Program-made: the position numbers and the translations under genes
Shown here: in pieces, positions 25,347 to 32,185 of the stretch
Layout of the letters: each line of letters starts with the position of its first letter
Position numbering within the stretch: position 1 is the stretch's first letter
DNA from: a virus
IMG/VR virus record: IMGVR_UViG_3300044632_001625
Span: 1 to 38,078 of that record
Length of the DNA stretch: 38,078 bases
Direction: 5' to 3' (one strand)
The notes under the pieces: generated by a model
Seen by the model: only the letters and a program-made list of their open reading frames with translations
The model's database searches: none
What the model was told of the DNA's origin: nothing

Positions 25347-25371
25347 CCCCTCCCCCCCCACCCTCCCCCCC
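25347..25371 (-). other. Strong G-quadruplex motif on the minus strand
   Basis: The plus strand reads C4-T-C8-A-C3-T-C7; the minus strand is therefore G7-A-G3-T-G8-A-G4. Four G-tracts with one-base loops are the most stable class of parallel quadruplex. It lies in non-coding DNA 100 bases before the GTTCCAC repeats. Confidence 0.85.
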
Positions 25372-25474
25372 TTCATCCATGCCAGCCCAGCGCGTGCAGG
25401 CTCATTGCGTGGCCTGCGCTGCCATATGTGGTGGCCCTTGTTGAGACTGAGCACCACAAGAGCGGTGCGGACGT

Positions 25475-25683
25475 GTTCCACGGCGTGCGGTACGGCGGTT
25501 TGAACCTGTTGGAGGGCTTAACATCCTACAACAGCCAGCATCTAAAATGGATGTTCCACAGCGGAATGGGACGGAGTGGATGCGGAGTGGCCGCGGCGAC
25601 ATTGGCGGGGCTGGAATGGACGAGCGCGAGATGTTCCACAGTTCCACGTGGAACGTTCCACAGTGCAAGCTAGATGTTCCACA
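25475..25683 (+). repeat. GTTCCAC iteron-like repeats
   Basis: GTTCCAC occurs at 25475, 25553, 25633, 25641, 25655 and 25676 on the plus strand. The ten-mer ATGTTCCACA is exact at 25551-25560, 25631-25640 and 25674-25683. One inverted copy (GTGGAAC, 25648-25654) abuts the 25641 copy. First intervals are 78 and 80 bases, then they tighten to 8, 14 and 21. TGTTCCACA matches the DnaA box TTATCCACA at 7 of 9, so initiator binding, by phage protein or host DnaA, is plausible. Confidence 0.7.
25641..25654. promoter_or_regulatory. parS-like palindrome GTTCCACGTGGAAC
   Basis: A perfect 14-bp palindrome identical to the core of bacterial chromosomal parS (TGTTYCACGTGRAACA, 14 of 16 including flanks). 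It would be bound by a ParB-type protein. No parA/parB gene is in the window. It lies within the GTTCCAC repeat cluster, so it could also be a two-fold initiator site. Confidence 0.5.
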
Positions 25684-25869
25684 ACATCCCATTTCGCGCT
25701 ATCTTCCGCGCCTGCCAGCACTTGCGCAGGCAATGCGGCACCGTTTCCCGTCCGGTTCATCGCGTGCGCGGGAGTGAAGCTGCGCGGTGCTGCACGGCGA
25801 CGGTGCGTTCTGGTTGTCGGTGTGGCGTGTGCTGGCCGTGTGTTGGCCGTGCTTTGCCCGTGTACGCGA

Positions 25870-25903
25870 AAAGCCCGGCAGCTTGTGAGGCGTGCCGGGC
25901 TTT
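25870..25903. terminator. Bidirectional rho-independent terminator
   Basis: An 11-bp perfect GC-rich stem, AAAGCCCGGCA (25870-25880) with TGCCGGGCTTT (25893-25903), and a 12-base loop. On the minus strand it is followed by TTTTCG-type T residues and lies 19 bases after the stop of the gene ending at 25922. On the plus strand three T residues follow. Confidence 0.75.
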
Positions 25904-25921
25904 GTGGTGGAGCGGGGTGTG

Positions 25922-26158
25922 CTAGCTTGGGTAAAGCCGGCCGTTCTCGGCTTCGCTGATGCGTGAACCGTGGCGGCGGCGGGCGTATGCTTTCACCTTG
26001 CGGGCGGCTTTCCGGCATCGTGCGTGCGCTTCCTCGGTGCGGAGTTTGGCGGGGTTGGTGTAGCGGTTGTAAAGCTCGCAGGCGCGCTCGATGTCGTGGG
26101 CGATGTCGAAGGGGCGGATCGCCCATGCTGGCGTTTGGCAGGCTTTGCAGGCGCTCAC
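25922..26158 (-). CDS. Small basic protein with CxxC (78 aa)
   Basis: GTG start at 26158 overlaps the stop of the upstream minus gene (GTGA). The N-terminus has CKACQTP, a single CxxC; the middle is a helix with ACELYNRYTNPAKL and the C-terminal half is strongly basic (KAARKVKAYARRRHGSR). A terminator lies just after the stop. No family recognised. Possibly nucleic-acid binding from its charge. Confidence 0.65.
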   Translation of the reverse strand: MSACKACQTPAWAIRPFDIAHDIERACELYNRYTNPAKLRTEEAHARCRKAARKVKAYARRRHGSRISEAENGRLYPS

Positions 26159-26463
26159 TTGTCCCCCTTTCCGGCGATGGCGAGCATCGAGGCCGCGGTG
26201 ATCACGAACGTGCGGGCGGCGAATTCCGGCATCTCGTCGCATTTGGCGGACGTTGCCAACTCGGCGAATGGCTCAAGGGCGGCGCGCAGGCTGGCCGCTT
26301 CATCCTTCCATGCGCGGGCGGCTGTCTGATATGCAGTCCGCTCGGCGCGCAGGCTAGCAATCTCGGCGGCGGGATCGGGAATGTCGCTCAAGTGATGGCG
26401 GAGGCGGTTCAAGGGGTGCCCTGCGTCGCGGGCCGCGCTTTGATTGGTGGTGGATGTATTCAC
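26155..26463 (-). CDS. Hypothetical coiled-coil protein (102 aa)
   Basis: The GTG at 26463 is chosen because an AAGG lies 8-9 bases upstream; an in-frame GTG at 26502 would give 115 aa. The middle (IASLRAERTAYQTAARAW) is a coiled coil like that of many small phage proteins, with a conserved-looking LRAALEPFAELA segment. The stop overlaps the next start. Function unknown. Confidence 0.6.
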   Translation of the reverse strand: MNTSTTNQSAARDAGHPLNRLRHHLSDIPDPAAEIASLRAERTAYQTAARAWKDEAASLRAALEPFAELATSAKCDEMPEFAARTFVITAASMLAIAGKGDK

Positions 26464-26541
26464 GAGGCGAACCTTGGCAGCATCACGAGCCTTTGCAAGC
26501 ACTATTTTCGTTTTTCTTTTCAGCTTGTGACTACGCTGCGA

Positions 26542-26751
26542 CTACTCCACACGCCAAGCGCGAACGCCGCCTTGCTCTTTCTTCGTCGCAGTCTTCCACT
26601 TTCTCACTTGTCGCGCCCAGCTCACGAACGCGACCGCGGCGGGACGGTCCGGGAATAGCACAGAATCACCTGGCACCATCTCGCGGAGTTCCGGCGTGAT
26701 GCGTTTCGTGACAGTTTTACGGGGTGGCGGTGGAATGTTTTTCGTGATCAT
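26542..26751 (-). CDS. Small hypothetical protein on a near-leaderless transcript (69 aa)
   Basis: The ATG at 26751 lies only 9 bases after a TATAAA -10 hexamer, so the mRNA would have a 5' leader of a few bases at most. The protein has a Pro/Lys-rich N-terminus (ITKNIPPPPRKTVTKR) and a compact middle (PELREMVPGDSVLFPDRP), then VSWARQVRKWKTATKK and a WRVE end. This resembles small phage proteins with a C-terminal winged motif, but no family is named. It leads the short minus-strand cluster 26751-25922. Confidence 0.7.
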   Translation of the reverse strand: MITKNIPPPPRKTVTKRITPELREMVPGDSVLFPDRPAAVAFVSWARQVRKWKTATKKEQGGVRAWRVE

Positions 26752-26760
26752 AGAGCGCGC

Positions 26761-26789
26761 TTTATAGTGCTTTGCTTTTCCCGTGTCAA
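26761..26789 (-). promoter_or_regulatory. Near-consensus sigma70 promoter
   Basis: On the minus strand TTGACA (26789-26784), a 17-bp spacer, then TATAAA (26766-26761). The -35 is perfect and the -10 is 5 of 6. The start point should be near 26754, directly before the ATG at 26751. It is the best promoter in the window and is typical of phage early promoters read by host RNA polymerase. Confidence 0.8.
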
Positions 26790-26917
26790 TCGGCAAATTC
26801 TTTTTCGTTTGTTGGCATGGTTTCTGTTTCCAGCAGTCGTCATGCCACGTATGGGATCAATCGTGTTTCGTGCTGAAATTATTCTTTTCGTTTTCTGTTG
26901 CAAGGCGTCCCGTCCTC

Positions 26918-26923
26918 TATATT
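26918..26923 (+). promoter_or_regulatory. Possible -10 element for the plus-strand ORFan block
   Basis: TATATT at 26918-26923 lies 65 bases before the first gene (26988) of the ORFan block, in the divergent 236-bp spacer. No good -35 is found at the right distance (CTGTTG at 17 bp). Weak call, included because the block must have a promoter here. Confidence 0.25.
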
Positions 26924-26987
26924 CTCCCTCTCGTTCAGCAGTGCATCCCGCGCCGCTGGCACAACTCAAAACCAAATCATCCCGACA

Positions 26988-27509
26988 ATGAAAAACTCCG
27001 ACGCAATCCACACTATCACCCGCGAACACCGCGGACACACGATCACAGTCAACTGGTTCAGCGACTATGATCACGGCACCCCTTGGGAAAACGAAGACGG
27101 CCACGGCCCTGTTACCGGATGGGAGCGGCGCGACAAGCGAGCCGGCGAGCGCGTACTTTGTTCCGATAGGAACTCGAGGCGTTTTTACGACTTCGCCGAG
27201 GCGATCAAGATCGCCAAGCGCGATGGCTGGGACGCCGAACCTTACGGCACCGGCACCGCCGGCGAACGTGCCGCGCGCGCAGTTGAGGCGAACTTCGCCC
27301 GCTTGCAAGATTGGTGTGAGGATCGCTGGCACTATGTCGGCTTCGCTTGCGAGATCGAGGGGTTCGACTATCACGATTCGTGTTGGGGCTTTGAGTCGGA
27401 TTTCATGGCCGGACCGACCGCCGAGGCGATCAGCGCCGCCATCGCATTTCTCGATCTGGAGATCGCGGAGGCGCAGGATGCCGAGTGCCGCGACTTGATC
27501 ACCGTTTAG
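26988..27509 (+). CDS. Widespread phage/plasmid hypothetical protein (173 aa)
   Basis: The ATG at 26988 follows the variant leader TCATCCCGACAA. The segments PWENEDGHGPVTGW, RRDKRAGERVLCSDR, RRFYDFAEAIKIAKRDGW and FARLQDWCEDRWHYVGF follow the order of a hypothetical protein family common in phages and plasmids of Proteobacteria; no biochemical role is known to me. It is soluble and acidic. It opens the ORFan block and is divergent from the minus gene at 26751. Confidence 0.75.
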   Translation: MKNSDAIHTITREHRGHTITVNWFSDYDHGTPWENEDGHGPVTGWERRDKRAGERVLCSDRNSRRFYDFAEAIKIAKRDGWDAEPYGTGTAGERAARAVEANFARLQDWCEDRWHYVGFACEIEGFDYHDSCWGFESDFMAGPTAEAISAAIAFLDLEIAEAQDAECRDLITV

Positions 27510-27520
27510 CTTGTTCCCGT

Positions 27521-27548
27521 CGCTTTCCGGCACCGAGGCCGGGGAGCG
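27521..27548 (+). terminator. Hairpin between two ORFans
   Basis: CGCTTTCCGGC (27521-27531) pairs with GCCGGGGAGCG (27538-27548), 11 pairs including two G-T, loop ACCGAG. No T-run follows, so it is more likely an mRNA-processing, attenuation or stability element than a full terminator. Confidence 0.45.
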
Positions 27549-27606
27549 AGGGGAGCGAGCCAATCCCGGCGAACTCCGCAACACCAAAAAAACACACATC
27601 CCGACA

Positions 27607-28404
27607 ATGAACACCGCAACAAAAAACGAAACATCCGCACTCATCTTTGAGGGCGCAGGCTGGGAAAAAGCACCATCCTCAGACGTTGGAAATTGCAGAA
27701 TTCGCACGCGCCTTGTGAATAACGACGGCGTGACGATCTACCTTGAGATCAACGGCCTCGAGCGGACGAAATACACCGCGCGCCCGTTCGGTTTCACCGG
27801 CTACGTCTCGCACTGCTACGCCGCCGACTGTAACGAATCATCCGAATGGAAAAGGCTAGAGGGAAAGCCCTTCAACTACACCGCCGCGGGCCTGCTCGCG
27901 TGGGTGAACGAAAATCTGCGCTGCTCATTCACCGCGCTGGAAGTCGTGAACGACGGAAGCGCAGCGGTCCACGAAACGGAAGGCGCGCTCTGCCAGTCCC
28001 CGAAGCGCGAGATCGCTTTTGCGGTCCCGGGGGAAAGCAGCATCATTGACACCGCCGACCCCGTCACGCGCTTGGGCCATTGGAGCGGGGAAAATCTCGC
28101 ACAGGTTCAGATCCGATACCCCGGCGCGCAGATCGTCTTCATGGACGAATGGATCGCAGCGAAAGCCGCCGAACAGAACGCGCCAGGCGAGTGGCAGGAA
28201 TGCACCAAGGATCGGCATTGGGAAATGCTGGAAGTGCTACCGCCGCGCATTCAGCAGGGAGGCGCTTTCCTCGTCGGCGAACCGATGGATCACAACGCGG
28301 GCACCGGGGAGGCACGCTATCAAGCACACCGCGAATTGCGCGGCGAGTTTTTCGTCTATTCCCGGCCCGTCACAGTGCGCGAGTTTCGCGCGCTCATCGC
28401 CTAA
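27607..28404 (+). CDS. ORFan-block hypothetical protein (265 aa)
   Basis: The ATG at 27607 follows the variant leader ACATCCCGACAA. The first half is beta-rich (CRIRTRLVNNDGVTIYLEI, FGFTGYVSHCYA); the second half carries VQIRYPGAQIVFMDEW and, near the end, QQGGAFLVGEPMDHNAG and RGEFFVYSRPVTVREF. No membrane segment or catalytic motif is recognised. It lies in a series of genes with the same leader. Function unknown. Confidence 0.75.
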   Translation: MNTATKNETSALIFEGAGWEKAPSSDVGNCRIRTRLVNNDGVTIYLEINGLERTKYTARPFGFTGYVSHCYAADCNESSEWKRLEGKPFNYTAAGLLAWVNENLRCSFTALEVVNDGSAAVHETEGALCQSPKREIAFAVPGESSIIDTADPVTRLGHWSGENLAQVQIRYPGAQIVFMDEWIAAKAAEQNAPGEWQECTKDRHWEMLEVLPPRIQQGGAFLVGEPMDHNAGTGEARYQAHRELRGEFFVYSRPVTVREFRALIA

Positions 28405-28423
28405 CCCTTCACCACCCCAACCC

Positions 28424-28615
28424 ATGAAGCTAAATCAATCCCAACTCCGCGCCGCCTTCTGGCGTGCATTCCCGCAATTCGCGACGCTCAAACGCTCGCG
28501 CAAAACGCAGAACGATTACCCCACCGATGTCCGAGTGACTTGGTGTGACTTCATCGAGGCCGCGCGCTCGAATTGCGAAATCACCGACCGCGTAGCAGAA
28601 CGCGCCACGCTCTAA
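28424..28615 (+). CDS. Small basic protein (63 aa)
   Basis: Begins 20 bases after the previous stop, with CCAACCC directly before the ATG, a shortened form of the leader motif. Residues LRAAFWRAFPQF and YPTDVRVTWCDFIEAA suggest a compact fold found in small phage ORFs. No motif recognised. Confidence 0.6.
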   Translation: MKLNQSQLRAAFWRAFPQFATLKRSRKTQNDYPTDVRVTWCDFIEAARSNCEITDRVAERATL

Positions 28616-28630
28616 CCGACCCCGCACACC

Positions 28631-28658
28631 CCGCCCCTTGCCACGTCGCAGGGGGCGG
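28631..28658 (+). terminator. Intergenic hairpin, loop CACGTC
   Basis: CCGCCCCTTGC pairs with GCAGGGGGCGG (11 bp, one T-G) leaving the loop CACGTC. The loop and 3' arm together (CACGTCGCAGGG) resemble the dispersed repeat ACGTCACAGGGC. No T-run follows. It may end or process the transcript between genes 28424 and 28710. Confidence 0.5.
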
Positions 28659-28709
28659 ACGTGCGAGGCCATTCCGGCACCGCTAACCAAACAACCCGAC
28701 AAGATACCA

Positions 28710-28985
28710 ATGAAAACGATCCCGCATACCTACATCAGCCGCACCGAAGCCGGCTACCAGCTCCACCACCAGGGCGTACCGCTTACAGCAGACAATCGCA
28801 GCTTCACCGATTGCGTCGCGGTCGCCGCGCGCATGAGGCTCCACATGCACGGCGAAATTTGGATCGGCCCACTGGGGAGATTCGGCAGCATGACGGAGGC
28901 GAAAAATGCAAAATTCCACGAACTCTTGCCCGAAGACCACGGCCAGGATGCACAGTGGGAAACGGCAGAAAACCCCGCCCTTTAA
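28710..28985 (+). CDS. ORFan-block hypothetical protein (91 aa)
   Basis: Preceded by an exact leader motif. Has YISRTEAGYQLHHQGVPL, then a helical segment (DCVAVAARMRLHMHG) and an acidic C-terminus. It looks like a small alpha/beta protein. No family recognised. Confidence 0.7.
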   Translation: MKTIPHTYISRTEAGYQLHHQGVPLTADNRSFTDCVAVAARMRLHMHGEIWIGPLGRFGSMTEAKNAKFHELLPEDHGQDAQWETAENPAL

Positions 28986-29011
28986 TCCAGCAACCAACAA
29001 CCCGACAACCC

Positions 29012-29962
29012 ATGAAAACACAAACGAAAATTGACGACCTGAAAAAGCACATCGCAGCCGCCGCCGCACGTCACAGGGCGGACAGCGATCTTCACATCCT
29101 CACGGCGGCCCTTCCTGCACAGGGGGCGGAATGCTGCCACAAACTGCTAGATCGCTACATGGCGAGCAACAACGCAGCCGCCGACGCAGCCGCCCCGCTC
29201 GCGAAACTCCCAACGGCACGCCGCGATCGCGCCGCAGCCACCGCAAAGGCCGCGCTGGAGCTTGGCCGCAGGGCCGCGCTTTCTGGCATATCGTACAGCG
29301 GGGAAACAGACTTCCGTGCAACGTGGTCTGATTCCGCGAACCCCTACGCCGACACCTACACCGACAAGGGCGATCGGTATTCCCGGAAATGCACCTACCG
29401 GAAAACCGACGCGGATCACGTCGTCCACGTCTCGCCGGAGTGGTCGCCGTTGCTCGTCGAACGCGAGGAACTGCGCACGCTCTCGGACCGTGACGGCCTG
29501 CCTCTCATCGGGATCGCCGAGGACGGGCGATGCGCCTGGGTGAAGAAAAAAGGGAAAGGCATCACTTCCGAAGTCGGCTGGATCGCCTTTTTCGGCTCGA
29601 TCTGCTACCACTCCACGATCTCACAATCGGACGCTGATAAAGGGCTCGCCCGCAAGCTCGCCACCGCTCGTCGCGAGTGGGCGGACGAACAGATCAGACA
29701 GCTTGACCGCGTGAAATCGGCAAAAGAGGAACGCCGCGCACGATTGGTCGCCCGCTTGTGCGGTTCCATCGTCGCCACCGTCGCGGACGCCCGCGCTTTG
29801 GGCTTTTGCCCGCCGGGGATCGAGCAATTCCAAGCGCAGCACGGGATCGGCTCATCCGCCCCGCTCCCGGCGCTCATCCGCACGGGCAACCCATCCGCAA
29901 TCCGGCTCGCGCTCGCCATCGCGCGCCGCGTGAGCAGACACCCCGAAGCGGTCGCCGCGTAG
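29012..29962 (+). CDS. ORFan-block hypothetical protein (316 aa)
   Basis: The largest ORFan-block gene, with an exact leader copy ending 3 bases before the ATG. The N-terminal 90 residues are helical and Ala-rich; the middle has an aromatic-rich beta segment near 96-160; the C-terminal half is a basic coiled coil (KLATARREWADEQIRQL, KEERRARLVARLCGS). It contains one copy of the dispersed ACGTCACAGGGC (29068-29079). No enzymatic motif recognised. Confidence 0.72.
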   Translation: MKTQTKIDDLKKHIAAAAARHRADSDLHILTAALPAQGAECCHKLLDRYMASNNAAADAAAPLAKLPTARRDRAAATAKAALELGRRAALSGISYSGETDFRATWSDSANPYADTYTDKGDRYSRKCTYRKTDADHVVHVSPEWSPLLVEREELRTLSDRDGLPLIGIAEDGRCAWVKKKGKGITSEVGWIAFFGSICYHSTISQSDADKGLARKLATARREWADEQIRQLDRVKSAKEERRARLVARLCGSIVATVADARALGFCPPGIEQFQAQHGIGSSAPLPALIRTGNPSAIRLALAIARRVSRHPEAVAA

Positions 29963-30041
29963 TCTCGCCACTGCCCCGGCAGCGTTCCACCCGCAGCCGG
30001 AGCAAGGCGCAATTCCGCGCAATCCAACAACCCGACAACCC

Positions 30042-30230
30042 ATGAAATCACACGACCTGAACTCCCTCACGCTGTCCATCGCGAACGCCGGCAACCTCAC
30101 CTTTGCCGAGGCGCGCGCGGAACTGTCCCGCCGGGGCGCATTCGTGCGCCATGCGAACCGACGCCGACGCGAGATTGACCGCATTCGTGCGGAGCAAGCC
30201 CGCGCAACGGCGGACAGGATCAGCCCCTAG
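30042..30230 (+). CDS. Small basic protein (62 aa)
   Basis: Exact leader motif 3 bases before the ATG. A helix (SLTLSIANAGNLTF) is followed by an Arg-rich segment (RRGAFVRHANRRRREIDRIR), so nucleic-acid binding is possible. The IANAG string recurs in the 79-aa protein at 32780. No family recognised. Confidence 0.65.
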   Translation: MKSHDLNSLTLSIANAGNLTFAEARAELSRRGAFVRHANRRRREIDRIRAEQARATADRISP

Positions 30231-30256
30231 CACAGCAACCCACAACCCGACAAACC

Positions 30257-30481
30257 ATGAAAAACATCACCACACCACCACCCGCGCCGGCTCAGTCCGT
30301 CGCCACGTCACAGGGCACGCGCGCTCTAACAATGCACTGCACCGAGTCTCCCGACGGCTACGGCTGGGAAGCGTGGGTGACAGACGCAGACGGTGACACA
30401 ATCGGCGAAGCGTGGGGAACCGAACCGCATGAAGCGCGTGATTTCGCGATGCTGGATGCGAAACGCGGACTGGAGGTTTAA
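30257..30481 (+). CDS. ORFan-block hypothetical protein (74 aa)
   Basis: Exact leader motif before the ATG. The Pro-rich N-terminus contains the TSQG encoded by the dispersed 12-mer. The rest (TESPDGYGWEAWVTDADG, then EAWGTEPHEARDFAM) is an acidic beta-hairpin-like fold with a GxxW pattern seen in small phage ORFs. Stops 3 bases before the next start. Confidence 0.65.
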   Translation: MKNITTPPPAPAQSVATSQGTRALTMHCTESPDGYGWEAWVTDADGDTIGEAWGTEPHEARDFAMLDAKRGLEV

Positions 30482-30484
30482 CCC

Positions 30485-30907
30485 ATGAACATCACACTTA
30501 TCACCGCCAAAAACGGCCTTTCGTTCGAGCTTGTCCCCGAGCCCGTCCGCAACGCCGATCTCGGTCCTCAAATTGTCGTCCACGACGGCGATTTCCGCAT
30601 TGCCTCCTACTGCCTCTCCACCTTTCGCGAGAACGTCGCGAAAAAACAGGGCGTGTGCGTCACGGCTGGCAAATTCGAGAAATACCGCGCCATCGAGTCC
30701 GACACGCTCGCCGAGTTGGTCGCGGAAGCTGATGCCCTGCTTTCCGGCACACCGCCGCCGCCCGCGTCACAGGGCGCGCCGGAACTGCTCGCCGCGCTGG
30801 AAGAAAGCGTGATGGCGATGCGGTCGAGCTTCCAATCGCTCCCGATCATCGCTGCGATCAAGATCGCCCGCGCTGCCATTCGTAAAGCGAAAGGAGGTGC
30901 CAAGTGA
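30485..30907 (+). CDS. ORFan-block hypothetical protein (140 aa)
   Basis: Follows the previous gene by 3 bases and overlaps the next start by four (GTGA at 30904-30907). Residues 1-80 are beta-rich (ITLITAKNGLSFELVPEP); after a Pro-rich linker with ASQG (from the dispersed repeat) comes a C-terminal helix (ELLAALEESVMAMRSSF). No family recognised. Confidence 0.7.
   Translation: MNITLITAKNGLSFELVPEPVRNADLGPQIVVHDGDFRIASYCLSTFRENVAKKQGVCVTAGKFEKYRAIESDTLAELVAEADALLSGTPPPPASQGAPELLAALEESVMAMRSSFQSLPIIAAIKIARAAIRKAKGGAK
30890..30899 (+). promoter_or_regulatory. Canonical Shine-Dalgarno (AAAGGAGGTG)
   Basis: GGAGG lies 6 bases before the GTG at 30904, inside the end of gene 30485. It is the only strong SD seen among the plus-strand genes and shows that the host ribosome is expected to recognise SD sequences. 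Confidence 0.8.
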
Positions 30908-31098
30908 GCGCCGCAACCGCAAAGCCCCGCGAGCCAATGATCCCCTATTGCACTTCCGATATGGAGTGGGAAGCCTGCAAGCGTCTCGCCGCTGAATTAT
31001 GGGCATCGGGCCGGTACAGCGCCGTTACGACACGCCGCCGCGAGCCTGAAGGCACTAAGCAATTCGGCAGAATCTACGTGCGGAGGGTGCAGCCATGA
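30904..31098 (+). CDS. ORFan-block hypothetical protein (64 aa)
   Basis: GTG start with a strong SD (30890-30899) and a GTGA overlap; its stop overlaps the next ATG (ATGA at 31095). Small and basic (RYSAVTTRRREPEGTKQF). Its start region SAATAKPREP resembles the N-terminus of the next protein (KPATAKPAP). Function unknown. Confidence 0.7.
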   Translation: MSAATAKPREPMIPYCTSDMEWEACKRLAAELWASGRYSAVTTRRREPEGTKQFGRIYVRRVQP

Positions 31099-31490
31099 AG
31101 CCCGCCACCGCAAAGCCCGCGCCGGCCATTCCGCGCGAGAATACGATCCACGGCACGCGCCTGTTGGTCTGGCGCAACATACTCAGCGACGAACCGACCG
31201 CGCGCCTACTTTGGGCCACGATCTTTCCCGCCGGCTGGGACTGGGACGAAACCGGCACCACGGCGAGCCTGTACGATTGGAAATGGGACAAAGACGCCGG
31301 CACGATCTGCGTCCGCGGAGAATTGCGCCGCAGCAGCGGAAACAGCCAAGGCATCAACGGCACGTTTCCCGCGCAGATGGAAGAAGCGACACTGAAAGCG
31401 CCAGGGCGGAATTTCCAGTGGAACCCGCACGGCTGTCAAGGTCGCGAATGGCGCAACATCAAGACCGGCGAGACAAGGGGGGCGCAATGA
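31095..31490 (+). CDS. ORFan-block hypothetical protein (131 aa)
   Basis: Overlaps both neighbours by four bases. Rich in Trp (LLWATIFPAGWDWDETG, ASLYDWKWDKD), probably a compact beta fold. The N-terminus KPATAKPAPAIP is near-identical at DNA level over 14 bases to the start of the next gene. No motif recognised. Confidence 0.7.
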   Translation: MKPATAKPAPAIPRENTIHGTRLLVWRNILSDEPTARLLWATIFPAGWDWDETGTTASLYDWKWDKDAGTICVRGELRRSSGNSQGINGTFPAQMEEATLKAPGRNFQWNPHGCQGREWRNIKTGETRGAQ

Positions 31491-32185
31491 AGCCCGCCAC
31501 GACGAAAGCGCACATTTTGCGCGCAAAGCTGGCCGAACTAGTCGCCCGCGGAGTGGACGGCGAGAGAGACAGCGCCGCCCGCAAGCTCGCGAGGCTGGAG
31601 GCCGCGTTCGACTTCACCGCGCCGAACCCGGACGGGGGCGATCTGTTCGTGAACACGCCCGGAGCATCGAGCGTTCGCCGTGGACAGTACGCGCGGCCAC
31701 TGGACGAGGTGTTCACAGACTCGGAGATCGCCGTGTTCGTCAAATTCGCCATCCTCGCAGCGTACAAGGTGGATGGCACGATCCGCGACAATCGGGACGG
31801 CACGTTCACCGTGAGCGTCGAGGCGGAGATCGCGAGCATGAAGACCCTGAACTTCATCGGGAAAACGCTCCACGACGCCTTCCGCGCCTTGCTCGCCGCA
31901 TTCCTCAAGTTGCCTGGCGCAAGCGAGCGGGATTCCCGGATGTTCATCCGCGCGGTTTATGACGGCGCGCTGAACGACGAGAAGAAACCCGGCGAGAAGT
32001 TGCCGGAGCGGTCGCCGACGAAAACAGCCAAGGGGCGGAAACGCTCGCTTGTGAACGCGCCGGCACTTGCGCTCCACCCTTACACAATAGGACTTGAAAT
32101 GGGCCGCCGCGTGCGCCTGTGCGTCCCCGTCGAGTCCATCACTGGCGAACTGGCGGAGGCCGAGCGGATCGCACGTCTGAACTGA
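31487..32185 (+). CDS. ORFan-block hypothetical protein upstream of the ribozyme (232 aa)
   Basis: Starts in an ATGA overlap. Helical N-terminus (KAHILRAKLAELVARGVDGE); central alpha/beta segment with TDSEIAVFVKFAILAAYKVD and a DGTFTVSVEAE strand; a basic linker near 165-185; the C-terminus ends in an IARLN stretch. Its TGA (32183-32185) is immediately followed by the first base of a hammerhead ribozyme, so translation termination and RNA cleavage may interact. No family recognised. Confidence 0.75.
   Translation: MKPATTKAHILRAKLAELVARGVDGERDSAARKLARLEAAFDFTAPNPDGGDLFVNTPGASSVRRGQYARPLDEVFTDSEIAVFVKFAILAAYKVDGTIRDNRDGTFTVSVEAEIASMKTLNFIGKTLHDAFRALLAAFLKLPGASERDSRMFIRAVYDGALNDEKKPGEKLPERSPTKTAKGRKRSLVNAPALALHPYTIGLEMGRRVRLCVPVESITGELAEAERIARLN

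Larger units (their letters stand above)
25132..25921. other. Non-coding origin/partition candidate region
   Basis: About 790 bp without a credible gene between the plus initiator-like gene and a minus-strand cluster. It contains, in order: a period-5 GG array (25190-25252), a short A/T stretch (25300-25330), a C-rich tract that is a G-quadruplex motif on the minus strand (25347-25371), six GTTCCAC repeats with one inverted copy forming a parS-like palindrome (25475-25682), and a bidirectional terminator (25870-25903). Iterons next to an initiator gene suggest a replication origin. Open frames here have odd composition and are disregarded. Confidence 0.5.

Noticed and set aside
25542-26126. 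Minus-strand open frame over the iteron region
   Set aside because: Overlaps the terminator, repeats and the start of a better gene; composition is unlike the other genes.
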